From contig CAYOSH010000003.1 of the NCBI GenBank assembly GCA_964406575.1, forward strand, positions 115,429-179,428: DNA of 64,000 nt. The letters run 5' to 3'. Made by a program: the position numbers and the translations under genes. This DNA is from WTAW01 sp964406575. Its GTDB lineage: Bacteria; Acidobacteriota; Aminicenantia; Aminicenantales; Aminicenantaceae. Below, piece after piece: positions 16,778-25,826 of this stretch. Numbering within the stretch: the stretch's first letter is position 1; each line of letters opens with the position of its first letter. The notes below the pieces were generated by a model. It had not been told where the DNA came from and did not search any database. It was given only the letters and a program-made list of their open reading frames with translations.

Positions 16778-17984
16778 AGATAAAATCTCAGATCAGAATC
16801 ATACAAAAATCAATCCGGCCGCTCTTTGGCGTCATGCCCCTTATAACAGCATGCATCCCAGAGAGCGGGATATCGTCAACGCTCATATCCTTCACTGGAG
16901 AACAGCGATTTCGAGGAGAGAAGATAATAATCCCATAGTGACATTTTTGTCACAGAATTCCTTTGAAGATAAAACCTCTCTCGTTCTTGTTCCTCTCCTG
17001 AATTCTGTGGGTGTCAGAGTTCTTAAATTCATTTGGAGAGATGAGCGCGCGGGACAATCGCTGCTCAATAACTTGAATGCCATTCCAGAGATGGAACTGC
17101 CTTCGACTCCGGAAGATATCCTGAGACTCCTCGGGAAGTCCAGAGGTCTGTACACTCTAGCTCCTGAATCAATCACTCCTCTGATCACACGCAGATCCGG
17201 TCCTGACCTTAGCGAGCGCGTACGATTCAAAGGGCATTGTCTGTTCATACTATATGTCTACCAATGGGATGGGATTGCCTTTGATTTGAAGGTCGGAGAT
17301 TATCCAGATCTGCAATCCATCTATAGCGCACGGGAATTGGCTTTGAGCCTGAAGGAGCATTGCGATACTGTAGGAATGGAATCCTCCTTCTTCCTGAGCC
17401 ACATGAACCAACCCATAGGACAAGCCGTAGGACCTTTACTTGAGCTGCGGGAAGCTCTAGATGTTCTTAGAGCCCGTGGACCGCTAGACTTAACAAAACT
17501 TGTTTTGGAACTGAGTACCGATTTGCTCATGTCTGCGAAAAAACTCACAGACCGCACACGCGCCAAATCGATCTTAAGAACACATCTTCAAAATGGAGAT
17601 GCGCTTGACATGTTCAAAATGGTCATTCAGGCACAAAATGGCAGCCCGGAAATCACGGAGGATCTGTATCCATTCCCATTTGCCGGAAAAAAAGCCATAA
17701 TTCCTTCACCCAAAGAAGGTTACATCCAGCATATTGCCATGGACCGACTTTCAGATCTCAAAAACAGACTGTGTTCGGAGCATAAAAGTGCGGGTCTCGT
17801 TCTGTTTAAAAAAATGGGAGATACAACACACAAAAAAGATACTCTGGCAGAAGTTTATGTTCCTGCGGTTTATGATTCTCAGACTATACAGATCGAAGCT
17901 CAGAAGATCTTTTCGATTTCTCATCGCCCCCCAGAATTCCCACCTATAATAGCAGAAAAAATAAAAGGAAGCTTCCGATTTTGA
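16761..17984 (+). CDS. Thymidine-phosphorylase-fold protein with degenerate active site
   Basis: 407 residues. The nucleoside phosphorylase fold is recognisable: DKTSLVLVPLLNSVGVRV (family: DKVSLxLAPLVAxxGVxV), SHMNQPIGQAVGPLLELREA (family: TDMNQPLGxAVGNALEVxEA), a DALDMFKMVIQAQNG block, and the C-terminal barrel-sandwich PSPKEGYIQHI with LFKKMGD. The phosphate-binding KHSTGGVGDK is replaced by SQNSFEDK. The R/S/K pyrimidine-binding segment (ALRDVTATV...SIMSKK) is not recognisable. I infer a non-catalytic or re-purposed homologue. The start is uncertain: TTG 16761 overlaps the ACT gene, and ATG 16851 is an alternative. Confidence 0.65.
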   Translation: MKPCGKDKISDQNHTKINPAALWRHAPYNSMHPRERDIVNAHILHWRTAISRREDNNPIVTFLSQNSFEDKTSLVLVPLLNSVGVRVLKFIWRDERAGQSLLNNLNAIPEMELPSTPEDILRLLGKSRGLYTLAPESITPLITRRSGPDLSERVRFKGHCLFILYVYQWDGIAFDLKVGDYPDLQSIYSARELALSLKEHCDTVGMESSFFLSHMNQPIGQAVGPLLELREALDVLRARGPLDLTKLVLELSTDLLMSAKKLTDRTRAKSILRTHLQNGDALDMFKMVIQAQNGSPEITEDLYPFPFAGKKAIIPSPKEGYIQHIAMDRLSDLKNRLCSEHKSAGLVLFKKMGDTTHKKDTLAEVYVPAVYDSQTIQIEAQKIFSISHRPPEFPPIIAEKIKGSFRF

Positions 17985-18043
17985 TCCTTTTTCTATACAA
18001 TTTGAATGATTGATGAGAAATAATCATCTACAGAGCATCCGGG

Positions 18044-19096
18044 ATGGCTGAACAAAAAAGAATCGCGGTCATAACATCCGATGTGCCTTTTGTCGAAGGC
18101 GGTCATCTGACCATTGCCCGAAGCACTGTACAGGCGCTCAACGAATGCGGGCACCAGGCTGATCTTATCCTCACCCCACAGAACAGGTTTGGGCGGCAGT
18201 TGAGGGCTTATTGTGCCAACCGATTTTATGATGTCGAAGAGGATGGTTTGGGTAGAAGAATCAACCAAATCATCACATTCCGATTTCCCAGTTATGCGGT
18301 GAAACACCCCCAACATGTGTGCTGGTTAAACCACAGGCTGAGAGAATACTATGACCAGTGGCCATTCCTTTACAAACAGCTTGGGGTTAAGGGAAAGCTC
18401 AAGGAAAATGTGCGGAGGCAGCTCATCCACTCGCTGGATACTCATCTCCTCAAGCACAATGTGAATAAGCTTTACGCTCAGTCCAGAACGATCCAATCAA
18501 GATTAAAACGCTGGGGCAAGATATCGTCAGAAGTCCTCTATCCCCCACCTCCCCAAAGGTACTACCATACAGAAAGCTACGACAATTTTATTTTTTCTGT
18601 GTCCAGATTACAGAGGCTGAAAAGGATCACTCTTCTTGTGGAGTCATTCAAACATGTCAAGAACAGAAGTTTGAAAGTTGTGATCATCGGCGAAGGACCA
18701 GAACAAAGGGATATCATCCAAAAGATCAAGGACAACAGCCTTGAAAACAGAGTCATCCTGCTCGGAAAATCGGACGAAAAGACTGCCCTCGATCATTTCG
18801 CCACTTGTCGAGCAGTCTATTTTGCTCCAGAGCAAGAAGACTATGGGTTTGTCACCGGGGAGGCTTTTGCCAGCAGAAAGGCTGTTTTAACAGCCACTGA
18901 CAGCGGCGGTCCCGCTGAACTCGTGACAGACGGAGAGACTGGCTATGTGTGCGCGCCAAATCCAAAGGTGATGGCTGAAAAAATGGATCAACTGGCTGAG
19001 GACGAAACTCTGGCCCAAAGAATGGGAGAGAATGGCTATAGCTTCATATCCCAGATCACCTGGGAAAAAACAGTCCAGAAACTGCTTATTGTTTGA
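18044..19096 (+). CDS. Glycosyltransferase family 4-like protein
   Basis: 350 residues with a GT-B fold. The C-terminal nucleotide-sugar domain has SVSRLQRLKRITLLVESF, VIIGEGPEQRDI, and the GT4 E-x7-E region FAPEQEDYGFVTGEAFASRKAVL, followed by SGGPAELV. The N-terminal domain has a glycine loop (VPFVEGGHLTIARS). It probably transfers a sugar to a cell-surface glycan or lipid; donor and acceptor are unknown. It lies 59 bp after the phosphorylase-like gene, same strand, without an obvious own promoter. Confidence 0.85.
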   Translation: MAEQKRIAVITSDVPFVEGGHLTIARSTVQALNECGHQADLILTPQNRFGRQLRAYCANRFYDVEEDGLGRRINQIITFRFPSYAVKHPQHVCWLNHRLREYYDQWPFLYKQLGVKGKLKENVRRQLIHSLDTHLLKHNVNKLYAQSRTIQSRLKRWGKISSEVLYPPPPQRYYHTESYDNFIFSVSRLQRLKRITLLVESFKHVKNRSLKVVIIGEGPEQRDIIQKIKDNSLENRVILLGKSDEKTALDHFATCRAVYFAPEQEDYGFVTGEAFASRKAVLTATDSGGPAELVTDGETGYVCAPNPKVMAEKMDQLAEDETLAQRMGENGYSFISQITWEKTVQKLLIV

Positions 19097-19135
19097 TTTC
19101 ACCCCACAAATCTGTGCTGTTCGCGATTTTTAAAT

Positions 19136-19163
19136 TTGTTAGAAATTAAATTTTTGATATGGT
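19136..19163 (+). promoter_or_regulatory. Possible promoter of the first OPT gene
   Basis: TTGTTA (19136-19141), 16-nt spacer, TATGGT (19158-19163), in an AT-rich region 35 bp upstream of the start codon. Confidence 0.4.
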
Positions 19164-19197
19164 AGACTGCAAATAATTTTAAATATGGATAACGAAA

Positions 19198-21102
19198 ATG
19201 CCGGAAAAAATACCCTATGTTCCCGATGATACGTCATACAAAGATATCACTCTAAAGGCTGTGATTTTGGGCGCAATCTTTGGTGTTATCTTCGGCTCGG
19301 CCAACGCGTATCTGGGTCTCAGAGTGGGATTGACGATCTCCACCGCGATCCCTCTCGCAGTGATCTCAGTTGCTGCGTTCCGCGTCCTGACTCCTATTCT
19401 GGGAAAAAGCACGATCCTGGACGCCAACATCGCACAAACGACCGGATCCGCCAGCTCATCCCTGGCATCCGGAATCATTTTCACCATTCCAGCTCTCTTC
19501 CTCTGGGGGTTCAGTCCCAGCATCTTCAAGATTGGCACTCTTGCAATGTTCGGAGGTATTCTGGGAGTTCTATTTATGATTCCTTTGCGAAAAGCCTTAA
19601 TCGTGAAAGAACACGGGATTCTTCCCTATCCTGAAGGAACAGCGGCTGCTCAGGTCCTGATCTCCGCAGAAGCAGGAGGAACCAAAGCAAAGAATGTTTT
19701 TTTAGGTCTTGGGGTAGGTGCTGTTTTTAAATTTTTACAGAGTTTCTTGCACCTCTGGCCAGAGAAAATCTTTCTGAAGCTCCCCGTGCTGAAAAAGGCA
19801 AAACTGGGAGGAGAACCGACTCCGGCTCTCCTAGGCGTCGGATACATTCTTGGGATTCGCATCGCAGCCATCATGGTTGCGGGCGGCCTTCTGTCATGGT
19901 TGGTTATAATCCCCTTGATTGCCTATTTCGGAGAGAACCTCAACATTCCTTTGCTTCCTGAAGCGGAGCTTCCTATCTCTCTAATGTCCGCAGAGCAGAT
20001 CTGGGACAAATATATCCGTGTGATCGGAGCGGGAGCAGTGGCTGTCGCGGGCATAATCACCATTTTCAAATCCTTCCCAACCATGTATAACTCCCTGAAA
20101 ATGGGGATCCAAGACCTGCGCGCGAGCAAGGGAAACTTGCTTGTCCAGAAAAAGAGAACAGATACAGACTTACCCATCACTGTCATTGGAATCGGTGTCC
20201 TTCTCATTCTCACTTTGATCATCATTTCTCCACAGGTGGTGGGTATCAACACGGCTTTGCTGATCAGGATTATCTCTGCTTTCTGTATTGTGATCTTTGC
20301 TTTCAGCTTCGTGACAGTTTCTTCCCGGATCGTAGGCATGGTGGGTGTTTCATCAAACCCGACTTCAGGAATGGCTATCGTCACACTTCTCGGTACCAGC
20401 CTGTTATTCTATGCCCTGGGCTGGACAGATATCCTCGGACAAGCCACAGCTCTGACAGTGGGAACTGTCGTCTGTGTCGGAGCATCGATCGCAGGTGATA
20501 TTTCGCAGGACCTCAAGGCTGGATACATCATCGGCGCCACCCCTAAGAGGCAACAGTCGACAGAATTGCTGGGTGTAGTGACTTCTGCTTTTGCTGTTGC
20601 CGCTGCCGTATGGCTTCTGGGTGAATCTTTCACCTTTGGCTCACAAACCCTACCCGCTCCTCAAGCTGTTCTGATGAAAACTGTAGTGGAGGGTGTCCTC
20701 GGCGGAAACCTCCCCTGGGCGCTCGTGCTGATAGGCGGAGCCTTTGCCGTCGTGGCCGAGCTTTTAAGGATCCCTTCTCTGCCCTTTGCGGTGGGCATCT
20801 ATCTTCCGCTCTCCACAATGACCCCGATTTACGTCGGAGGAGTCATTCGGCATCTCATGGAAAAGGGCGCCGGCGATAATGAAGAGAGAAAAACACAGAG
20901 AAATGAAAAAGGAATACTCCTGAGCTCTGGGTTGATTGCCGGGGAAGGAATCGCCATGGTCCTGGTTGCGATATATGCGTATATCACCAAGAAAAAACCC
21001 GAAGGGATCGGCCTTATTTGGCCCGGAAGCCTGGGTGATTTTGTGTGCTTGGCAGCATTCATCGGACTCATAATATACCTGGTCTATAAAATAAAAAAAT
21101 AA
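19198..21102 (+). CDS. OPT family oligopeptide transporter (first copy)
   Basis: 634-residue polytopic membrane protein of the prokaryotic OPT family, probable proton-coupled symporter for peptides or metal chelates. N-terminal YKDITLKAVILGAIFGVIFG and SANAYLGLRVGLTISTAIPLAVIS are diagnostic, as are GILPYPEGTAAAQVL, SSNPTSGMAI and the C-terminal LPFAVGIYLPLSTMTPIYVGG. Full length. It is paralogous to the gene at 34010. Repeat A3 follows it. Confidence 0.92.
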   Translation: MPEKIPYVPDDTSYKDITLKAVILGAIFGVIFGSANAYLGLRVGLTISTAIPLAVISVAAFRVLTPILGKSTILDANIAQTTGSASSSLASGIIFTIPALFLWGFSPSIFKIGTLAMFGGILGVLFMIPLRKALIVKEHGILPYPEGTAAAQVLISAEAGGTKAKNVFLGLGVGAVFKFLQSFLHLWPEKIFLKLPVLKKAKLGGEPTPALLGVGYILGIRIAAIMVAGGLLSWLVIIPLIAYFGENLNIPLLPEAELPISLMSAEQIWDKYIRVIGAGAVAVAGIITIFKSFPTMYNSLKMGIQDLRASKGNLLVQKKRTDTDLPITVIGIGVLLILTLIIISPQVVGINTALLIRIISAFCIVIFAFSFVTVSSRIVGMVGVSSNPTSGMAIVTLLGTSLLFYALGWTDILGQATALTVGTVVCVGASIAGDISQDLKAGYIIGATPKRQQSTELLGVVTSAFAVAAAVWLLGESFTFGSQTLPAPQAVLMKTVVEGVLGGNLPWALVLIGGAFAVVAELLRIPSLPFAVGIYLPLSTMTPIYVGGVIRHLMEKGAGDNEERKTQRNEKGILLSSGLIAGEGIAMVLVAIYAYITKKKPEGIGLIWPGSLGDFVCLAAFIGLIIYLVYKIKK

Positions 21103-21169
21103 CAATTCCATAAATAAATGCATTTAATATCCGAACTTCTAAAAGATCCCTGTTGGCCTATTGTGCCAG

Positions 21170-21219
21170 GAAGCAGTCCTAAACCGTGATCGCATGAATA
21201 CATGCTGCGTTATGGAGCC
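21170..21219 (-). repeat. Type A repeat fragment, copy A3
   Basis: On the minus strand it reads GCTCCATAACGCAGCATGTA, then TTCATGCGATCACGGTTTAG, then GACTGCTTC. This aligns with the end of copy A1 (ACTCCATAACGCAACTTGTG, TTCATACGATCATGGATTTAG, GGATGCTT). Only the terminal ~50 bp of the element is present. Confidence 0.55.
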
Positions 21220-21289
21220 TAATAACATCGGGCCAGTTCCTTTTTTTTTCTGAATTCTGTAATATAATGTTGCCTGAGAGGAATGGTTC

Positions 21290-22945
21290 ATGAACACCTT
21301 GATCATTGCGTTTGTCCTCATCTTGTGGCTCTATTTAGGCTATAAGATTTACGGGAATTTTCTCGAGAAAAATGTGATTCAGGCTGACAAAGATCGGATC
21401 ACACCTGCGAGAGAATTGAATGATGGGATCGACTATTCTCCTGCGAAAAAAGCCATACTTTTTGGCCACCACTTCTCTTCGATCGCCGGAGCCGGGCCGA
21501 TATTGGGCCCCCTGCTGGGAGTTCTCTATTTTGGGTGGTTGGGCGCACTGCTCTGGATCGCTATAGGGAGTATCTTTTTGGGTGCTGTGCATGATTACAC
21601 AGCGTTGATGACATCGGTCCAGAACAAAGGAAGATCTCTGGCCGATATCTCGGAAAAAACACTGGGCCGACGAACACAGGTCATCTTTTCTGTGTTCCTG
21701 TGGTTTGCGCTGGCTCTAGTCATAGCTGTTTTTGCCGTTGTAGCCTCTCGAACACTGGTCACTCAACCGGAGATCGTCATTCCCACGTTCGGATTGGTTT
21801 TTATTGCCATGATCTTCGGATGGCTGATTTACAAACAGGGCGTGAATGTCGCTTCGGCCACTGCTGTCTCACTTCTAATTCTTATCGCGCTCATCTATAT
21901 CGGGAAAATGTACCCCATTGAATCGCCATTTTTATTCTTGGGAATGAGTGCGCAGAACTTTTGGTTTTTCGTGCTGCTTATCTACAGCCTTTTTGCTTCT
22001 TCACTTCCGGTGTGGTTCCTGCTTCAGCCCCGTGATTATATCAGCACGTGGATATTGTTCCTGGGGCTTGCCATAGGTTATATTGGCTTGATCGTGTCAC
22101 ATCCTTCGATCAATGCACCGGCATTCGTATCTTTCAATAGCAAGGGAGGGCCCCTTTGGCCGATGCTTTTCGTGATCATTGCGTGCGGTGCAATCTCTGG
22201 ATTTCACTCTGTCGTCGCCGGGGGGACAACCGCAAAGCAACTGCCCGATGAAACTTCAGGAAAATTGATCGGGTACGGGGCTATGGTCACCGAGGCGGTG
22301 CTGGCCGGACTGGTTATCTTTATCGCTGCATCTGCACTTATTTGGGATCCTTCCGCTGCAGAAAATCCACTCGGATTTCAATACCTGATGACCACGGTGG
22401 GCGACCCCATCAAAGCCTTCGCCACGGGATATGGATATCTCGCATCCTCTTTGCCGGGAATCTCTCTCGTTATCGGATCTTTTTTCGGGATGGTCATGCT
22501 GAACGCGTTTGTGCTAACGACACTCGACACAGGAACACGGTTGGGCCGTTTTGTGTTCTCGGAATTAGCCGGGAAAAAAGTGCCGCTTTTTAACAACAGG
22601 TGGCTGGCTTCAGCGTTTATCCTTGTCTTTGCGGCCTTGTTGGGAGCGACTGAAGGCTATAAAGCTATTTGGCCGGTGTTTGGCGCATCGAACCAGCTGG
22701 TCGCAGCTCTCGCTCTGATCGTGGTATCCTCTTACCTTGTCGGCATCAAGCGTCCCACAAAATTCACCCTCTACCCTGCATATTTTATGCTGTGCACAAC
22801 TCTAGCAGCTCTGTTATATCAGGGATACAACTTTTTTAAGGCAGGAAGTTATCTTTTGGGTTTCGTCAGCGTGGTCCTCATTCTTCTCGCTTTGGTGATC
22901 GTTTATGATGCACGGTCCATCCTGTTTTCCACCCGAAAGAAATAA
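21290..22945 (+). CDS. cstA: CstA-like carbon-starvation / peptide or pyruvate transporter
   Basis: 551-residue inner-membrane protein of the CstA family. Diagnostic motifs: YFxSIAGAGPILGP (here HHFSSIAGAGPILGPLLGV), FLGAVHDYTALMTS, LPVWFLLQPRDYISTWIL, GFHSVVAGGTTAKQL and the C-terminal ASNQLVAALALIV. Family members take up peptides or pyruvate under carbon limitation. It is shorter than E. coli CstA (about 700), as is common outside enterobacteria. No YbdD-like small partner follows. A TATAAT at 21263-21268 and GAGAGGAA ribosome site precede ATG 21290. Confidence 0.9.
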   Translation: MNTLIIAFVLILWLYLGYKIYGNFLEKNVIQADKDRITPARELNDGIDYSPAKKAILFGHHFSSIAGAGPILGPLLGVLYFGWLGALLWIAIGSIFLGAVHDYTALMTSVQNKGRSLADISEKTLGRRTQVIFSVFLWFALALVIAVFAVVASRTLVTQPEIVIPTFGLVFIAMIFGWLIYKQGVNVASATAVSLLILIALIYIGKMYPIESPFLFLGMSAQNFWFFVLLIYSLFASSLPVWFLLQPRDYISTWILFLGLAIGYIGLIVSHPSINAPAFVSFNSKGGPLWPMLFVIIACGAISGFHSVVAGGTTAKQLPDETSGKLIGYGAMVTEAVLAGLVIFIAASALIWDPSAAENPLGFQYLMTTVGDPIKAFATGYGYLASSLPGISLVIGSFFGMVMLNAFVLTTLDTGTRLGRFVFSELAGKKVPLFNNRWLASAFILVFAALLGATEGYKAIWPVFGASNQLVAALALIVVSSYLVGIKRPTKFTLYPAYFMLCTTLAALLYQGYNFFKAGSYLLGFVSVVLILLALVIVYDARSILFSTRKK

Positions 22946-23170
22946 TCCAATGATTTAAGATCAATAATTCGCTCTCAAATCGTGCGATGCTCATCACACC
23001 GATGGATAAATGCCCCATGTATATCCAAATTCACATTAAATATTCTGGAAGATGATGAAAAAATTCTTGGTTTGGGTCGAAAACCAGGATCTCATTCTTA
23101 GGATGAGACTATTCCATGGATGAGATAAAAAACGATGCCGGTTCGGGAACTTGCAAATTATGCGTTGTGA

Positions 23171-23440
23171 TCAGAGAGGCGTCACCTTAAAAACGACACC
23201 CTTGGGGTCTGGACAACACAGCGTCTCTGTTTCGGCAATCCAATCGTCATGGGGAAGTTCATCCTCCCGCTGTTTGGTGGTCAAGAAGGGAAAGAGGCTG
23301 TTGAGCGCAAAAATACAAACCTTTTTCCCTTCTGGTATCTCTATTGTCCCTTCTCCCCGGATGAAGAACTCATCTCCAACTTTATGCCTCGCGCCGCATC
23401 TTTCCTTCACACCGACAACTTCAATCTTTAATTCCCTCAT
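23171..23440 (-). CDS. TIGR04076 family small protein
   Basis: An 89-residue protein with the TIGR04076 pattern: LKIEVVGVKERCGARHKVGDEF at the N-terminus, CIFALNSLFPFL in the middle, and CCPDPKGVVFKVTPL at the C-terminus. Family function is unknown; the cysteines suggest possible metal binding. AGGAGG lies just before ATG 23440. It stands alone on the minus strand between cstA and exbD. The 225 bp between cstA and this gene hold no recognised feature. Confidence 0.8.
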   Translation of the reverse strand: MRELKIEVVGVKERCGARHKVGDEFFIRGEGTIEIPEGKKVCIFALNSLFPFLTTKQREDELPHDDWIAETETLCCPDPKGVVFKVTPL

Positions 23441-23497
23441 ACGTCCTCCTTTCCTCCTCTACAATATATCGACGGAAATAAAAAATCAATTCACAGA

Positions 23498-23527
23498 TTG
23501 ACAAAGCCGAAAGAATTATTTTACAAT
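23498..23527 (+). promoter_or_regulatory. Predicted sigma-70 promoter of exbD
   Basis: TTGACA (23498-23503), 18-nt spacer, TACAAT (23522-23527); the start codon is 35 nt downstream. Confidence 0.7.
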
Positions 23528-23562
23528 AATTCTCCGATTATGATGAATACAAGGAGGCAATA

Positions 23563-23958
23563 ATGTCAAGTGCTGAGCCCAATGTCGTTCCTTTGTGCGA
23601 TATCTTACTCGTCTTGCTCATCATCTTCATGGTTATCACACCCATGGTCCAAAAGGGCATAGATATCAAACTTCCTGAGACCACTGCAGATACGAGCGCA
23701 ACACCTCAAGGATTGATCGTTTTGACTCTGAAAAAAAACTTGAGCGTTATGATCAACCAAGAGTCGATTTCCTTGGAAATGCTTCCGGGCAGGCTGAGAA
23801 ACCTCTACGCGACTCGGCAGGACAAAACAATATTCATCAGGGCTGATGCCAAAGTCCCATACGCGAACGTCGTCGATCTCATTGATATTGCAAAAGGTGC
23901 GGGTGTAGAGGTCACAGGGATCATACCCGAATATTTTACTGAAGAAGACATAACGTAA
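23563..23958 (+). CDS. ExbD/TolR family protein
   Basis: 131 residues with the ExbD/TolR architecture. After MSSAEPNVVPLCDILLVLLIIFMVITP comes one transmembrane helix whose Asp (VVPLCD) matches the proton-channel aspartate. The periplasmic domain ends PYANVVDLIDIAKGAGVEVTGII. In known systems it works with ExbB/TolQ and TonB/TolA, but no such gene is adjacent. AGGAGG precedes ATG 23563. Confidence 0.88.
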   Translation: MSSAEPNVVPLCDILLVLLIIFMVITPMVQKGIDIKLPETTADTSATPQGLIVLTLKKNLSVMINQESISLEMLPGRLRNLYATRQDKTIFIRADAKVPYANVVDLIDIAKGAGVEVTGIIPEYFTEEDIT

Positions 23959-23995
23959 ACCCGCCTCTACAAATCTCTGGGTAAAATTTATTCCA

Positions 23996-24466
23996 ATGGC
24001 GAAGCGTTCTTTCATCTTCTTATTCATTTTTCTGGGGGCATTCCTAATATTCTGGGGGGACACAGAACTTCTGGGTGATATCACCAAGGAAGAGATCCTT
24101 CAGAGTTTTCCCGATTGGAGAGAAGTTATGGTATCTTACTCTCCAGATCCGGAAGCCCTCGAAATCCTCGAAGCTATTTCTTATCCAGTCGAAATAGAAG
24201 TCGTATTGGGCACATGGTGCCCCGATAGCAAAAGACATGTCAGTGAGTACTTTAAAATTTTGGATGTGCTGGACAATCCCAATTTTTTCTCGACTTATAT
24301 CGGAATACCCAGGAATAAAGAGGCGAGAGCACTATACATTCAGGGAAAAAACATCCAAAAAATCCCCACTTTTATCATTCGTGTGGAGAATCATGAAATC
24401 GGGAGGATTATAGAGATCCCTAAAAAATCAATCGAACATGACCTCCTCGATATCCTCCAACGATAA
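23996..24466 (+). CDS. Exported thioredoxin-like protein with a single-Cys (CPDS) active site
   Basis: 156 residues with an N-terminal signal peptide or anchor (SFIFLFIFLGAFLIFWG). A thioredoxin-fold core follows (IEVVLGTWCPDSKRHVSEYF, then KIPTFIIRVENHEIGRI with the cis-Pro). The active-site position reads WCPDS: only the first of the two redox cysteines is kept, so it cannot do ordinary dithiol chemistry by itself. It lies 37 bp after exbD and is probably co-transcribed. Confidence 0.7.
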   Translation: MAKRSFIFLFIFLGAFLIFWGDTELLGDITKEEILQSFPDWREVMVSYSPDPEALEILEAISYPVEIEVVLGTWCPDSKRHVSEYFKILDVLDNPNFFSTYIGIPRNKEARALYIQGKNIQKIPTFIIRVENHEIGRIIEIPKKSIEHDLLDILQR

Positions 24467-24469
24467 CGA

Positions 24470-25621
24470 TCAAGATTTGATCGGGCCGATGACTTCTCTG
24501 GAAATAACTAACCTCTGGATCTCATTCGTTCCTTCATAAATCTGAAGAAGCTTGGCGTCTCTCATGAGCTTCTCCATAGGATAGTCCTTCATATAGCCGT
24601 ATCCACCAAGTATCTGAAGAGCTTCTGTGGTTACGCGCATGGCGACATCCGAACCATAGGCTTTGGCCATAGCCGACTCTTTACCACAGGGCTTTCCCTG
24701 ATCCATCAACCACGCCGCATGCCAGACCATGTGCCGCGCGGCATTGATCTCCATCGCCATTTGGGCAATTTTAAATGCGCTATTCTGGAAAAGAGCGATA
24801 GGCTTACCAAATTGTTTTCGCGTCTTGGCGTAATCAATGGCATATTCGAGAGCTGTTCTAGCCACTCCAACCCCAGCCGCACCCACAGGGGCTCTTGTCC
24901 TGTCCAGAGTTCTCAGCGCAATAATAAAACCCATCCCTTCTTTGGCGAGCAAATTTTCTGCAGGGACTTTGATATCCTCGAAAAACAACTCCACTGTGTT
25001 GGATGCTCGGTGTCCCATCTTTTCTTCTTCCTTCCCGATAGTAAGCCCTTGCGTTTCGCGGGGGACGATAAAAGCGCTCATCCCACGAGCCCCTTTATCA
25101 GGATCGGTGAGGGCAAAGACAACATACTGACTAGCGATGCCTCCGTTAGAGATGAAACACTTGGACCCGTTGATGATATATTCATCCCCAACCTTCTCCG
25201 CTCTTGTTTTTAGTGCGCCGGCATCTGATCCCGCCTCTCTCTCCGTAAGACAAAAAGAAGCGAAGGACATTTTCTCTGTCTGGGGAGTGAGATATTTTTT
25301 CTTTTGTTCATCCGAGCCAAAAAGAATGATAGGAGTATAAGCCAAAGCATTGACCATCATGGTTGTGTACATGCCTGCACATCCGGCAGCCAATTCCTCA
25401 CTGATAATGACAGTATCGATATCATTTAATCCTCCACCACCGTACTCTGGGGGAATTGTGCAAGTCAGGAAGCCGACTTCGAATGCTTTTTGCATAACAT
25501 CTTCTGAGAACTCATCGCCCTTATCATACTTAGCCGCGTTGGGCCTCATCTCTTTAACGGCAAACTCTCGCGCCATTTCTTGGAGAGCTTTTTGTTCCTC
25601 CGTCAAACTGAAATCGATCAC
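24470..25621 (-). CDS. Acyl-CoA dehydrogenase
   Basis: 383-residue FAD-dependent acyl-CoA dehydrogenase, first step of beta-oxidation or amino-acid degradation. FAD/substrate motifs: FCLTEREAGSDAGALKTRAE and YIINGSKCFISNGG. The catalytic Glu is in YEGTNEIQRLVISR near residue 365, as in short/medium-chain enzymes. The GTG start at 25621 has GAGGA upstream. Chain-length specificity cannot be read from the sequence, and no electron-transfer flavoprotein genes are near. Confidence 0.92.
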   Translation of the reverse strand: MIDFSLTEEQKALQEMAREFAVKEMRPNAAKYDKGDEFSEDVMQKAFEVGFLTCTIPPEYGGGGLNDIDTVIISEELAAGCAGMYTTMMVNALAYTPIILFGSDEQKKKYLTPQTEKMSFASFCLTEREAGSDAGALKTRAEKVGDEYIINGSKCFISNGGIASQYVVFALTDPDKGARGMSAFIVPRETQGLTIGKEEEKMGHRASNTVELFFEDIKVPAENLLAKEGMGFIIALRTLDRTRAPVGAAGVGVARTALEYAIDYAKTRKQFGKPIALFQNSAFKIAQMAMEINAARHMVWHAAWLMDQGKPCGKESAMAKAYGSDVAMRVTTEALQILGGYGYMKDYPMEKLMRDAKLLQIYEGTNEIQRLVISREVIGPIKS

Positions 25622-25826
25622 TCTATCCTCCTCACCGTGATATCTATAAGGTCCTAATAGTTTTGCTCATAAATTTCATCAAAGTTTATACTGCAATATT
25701 TAAATGAAGTCAATTTATCTTTCACAAAGGTCAGCATTTTCAAGTCCGTCATTAAGAGAATTCTCGATATCTGTGTTGACATATCATTCATAAAGGTTTT
25801 GGAAATGCGATCATCCTCTGTCGAGG

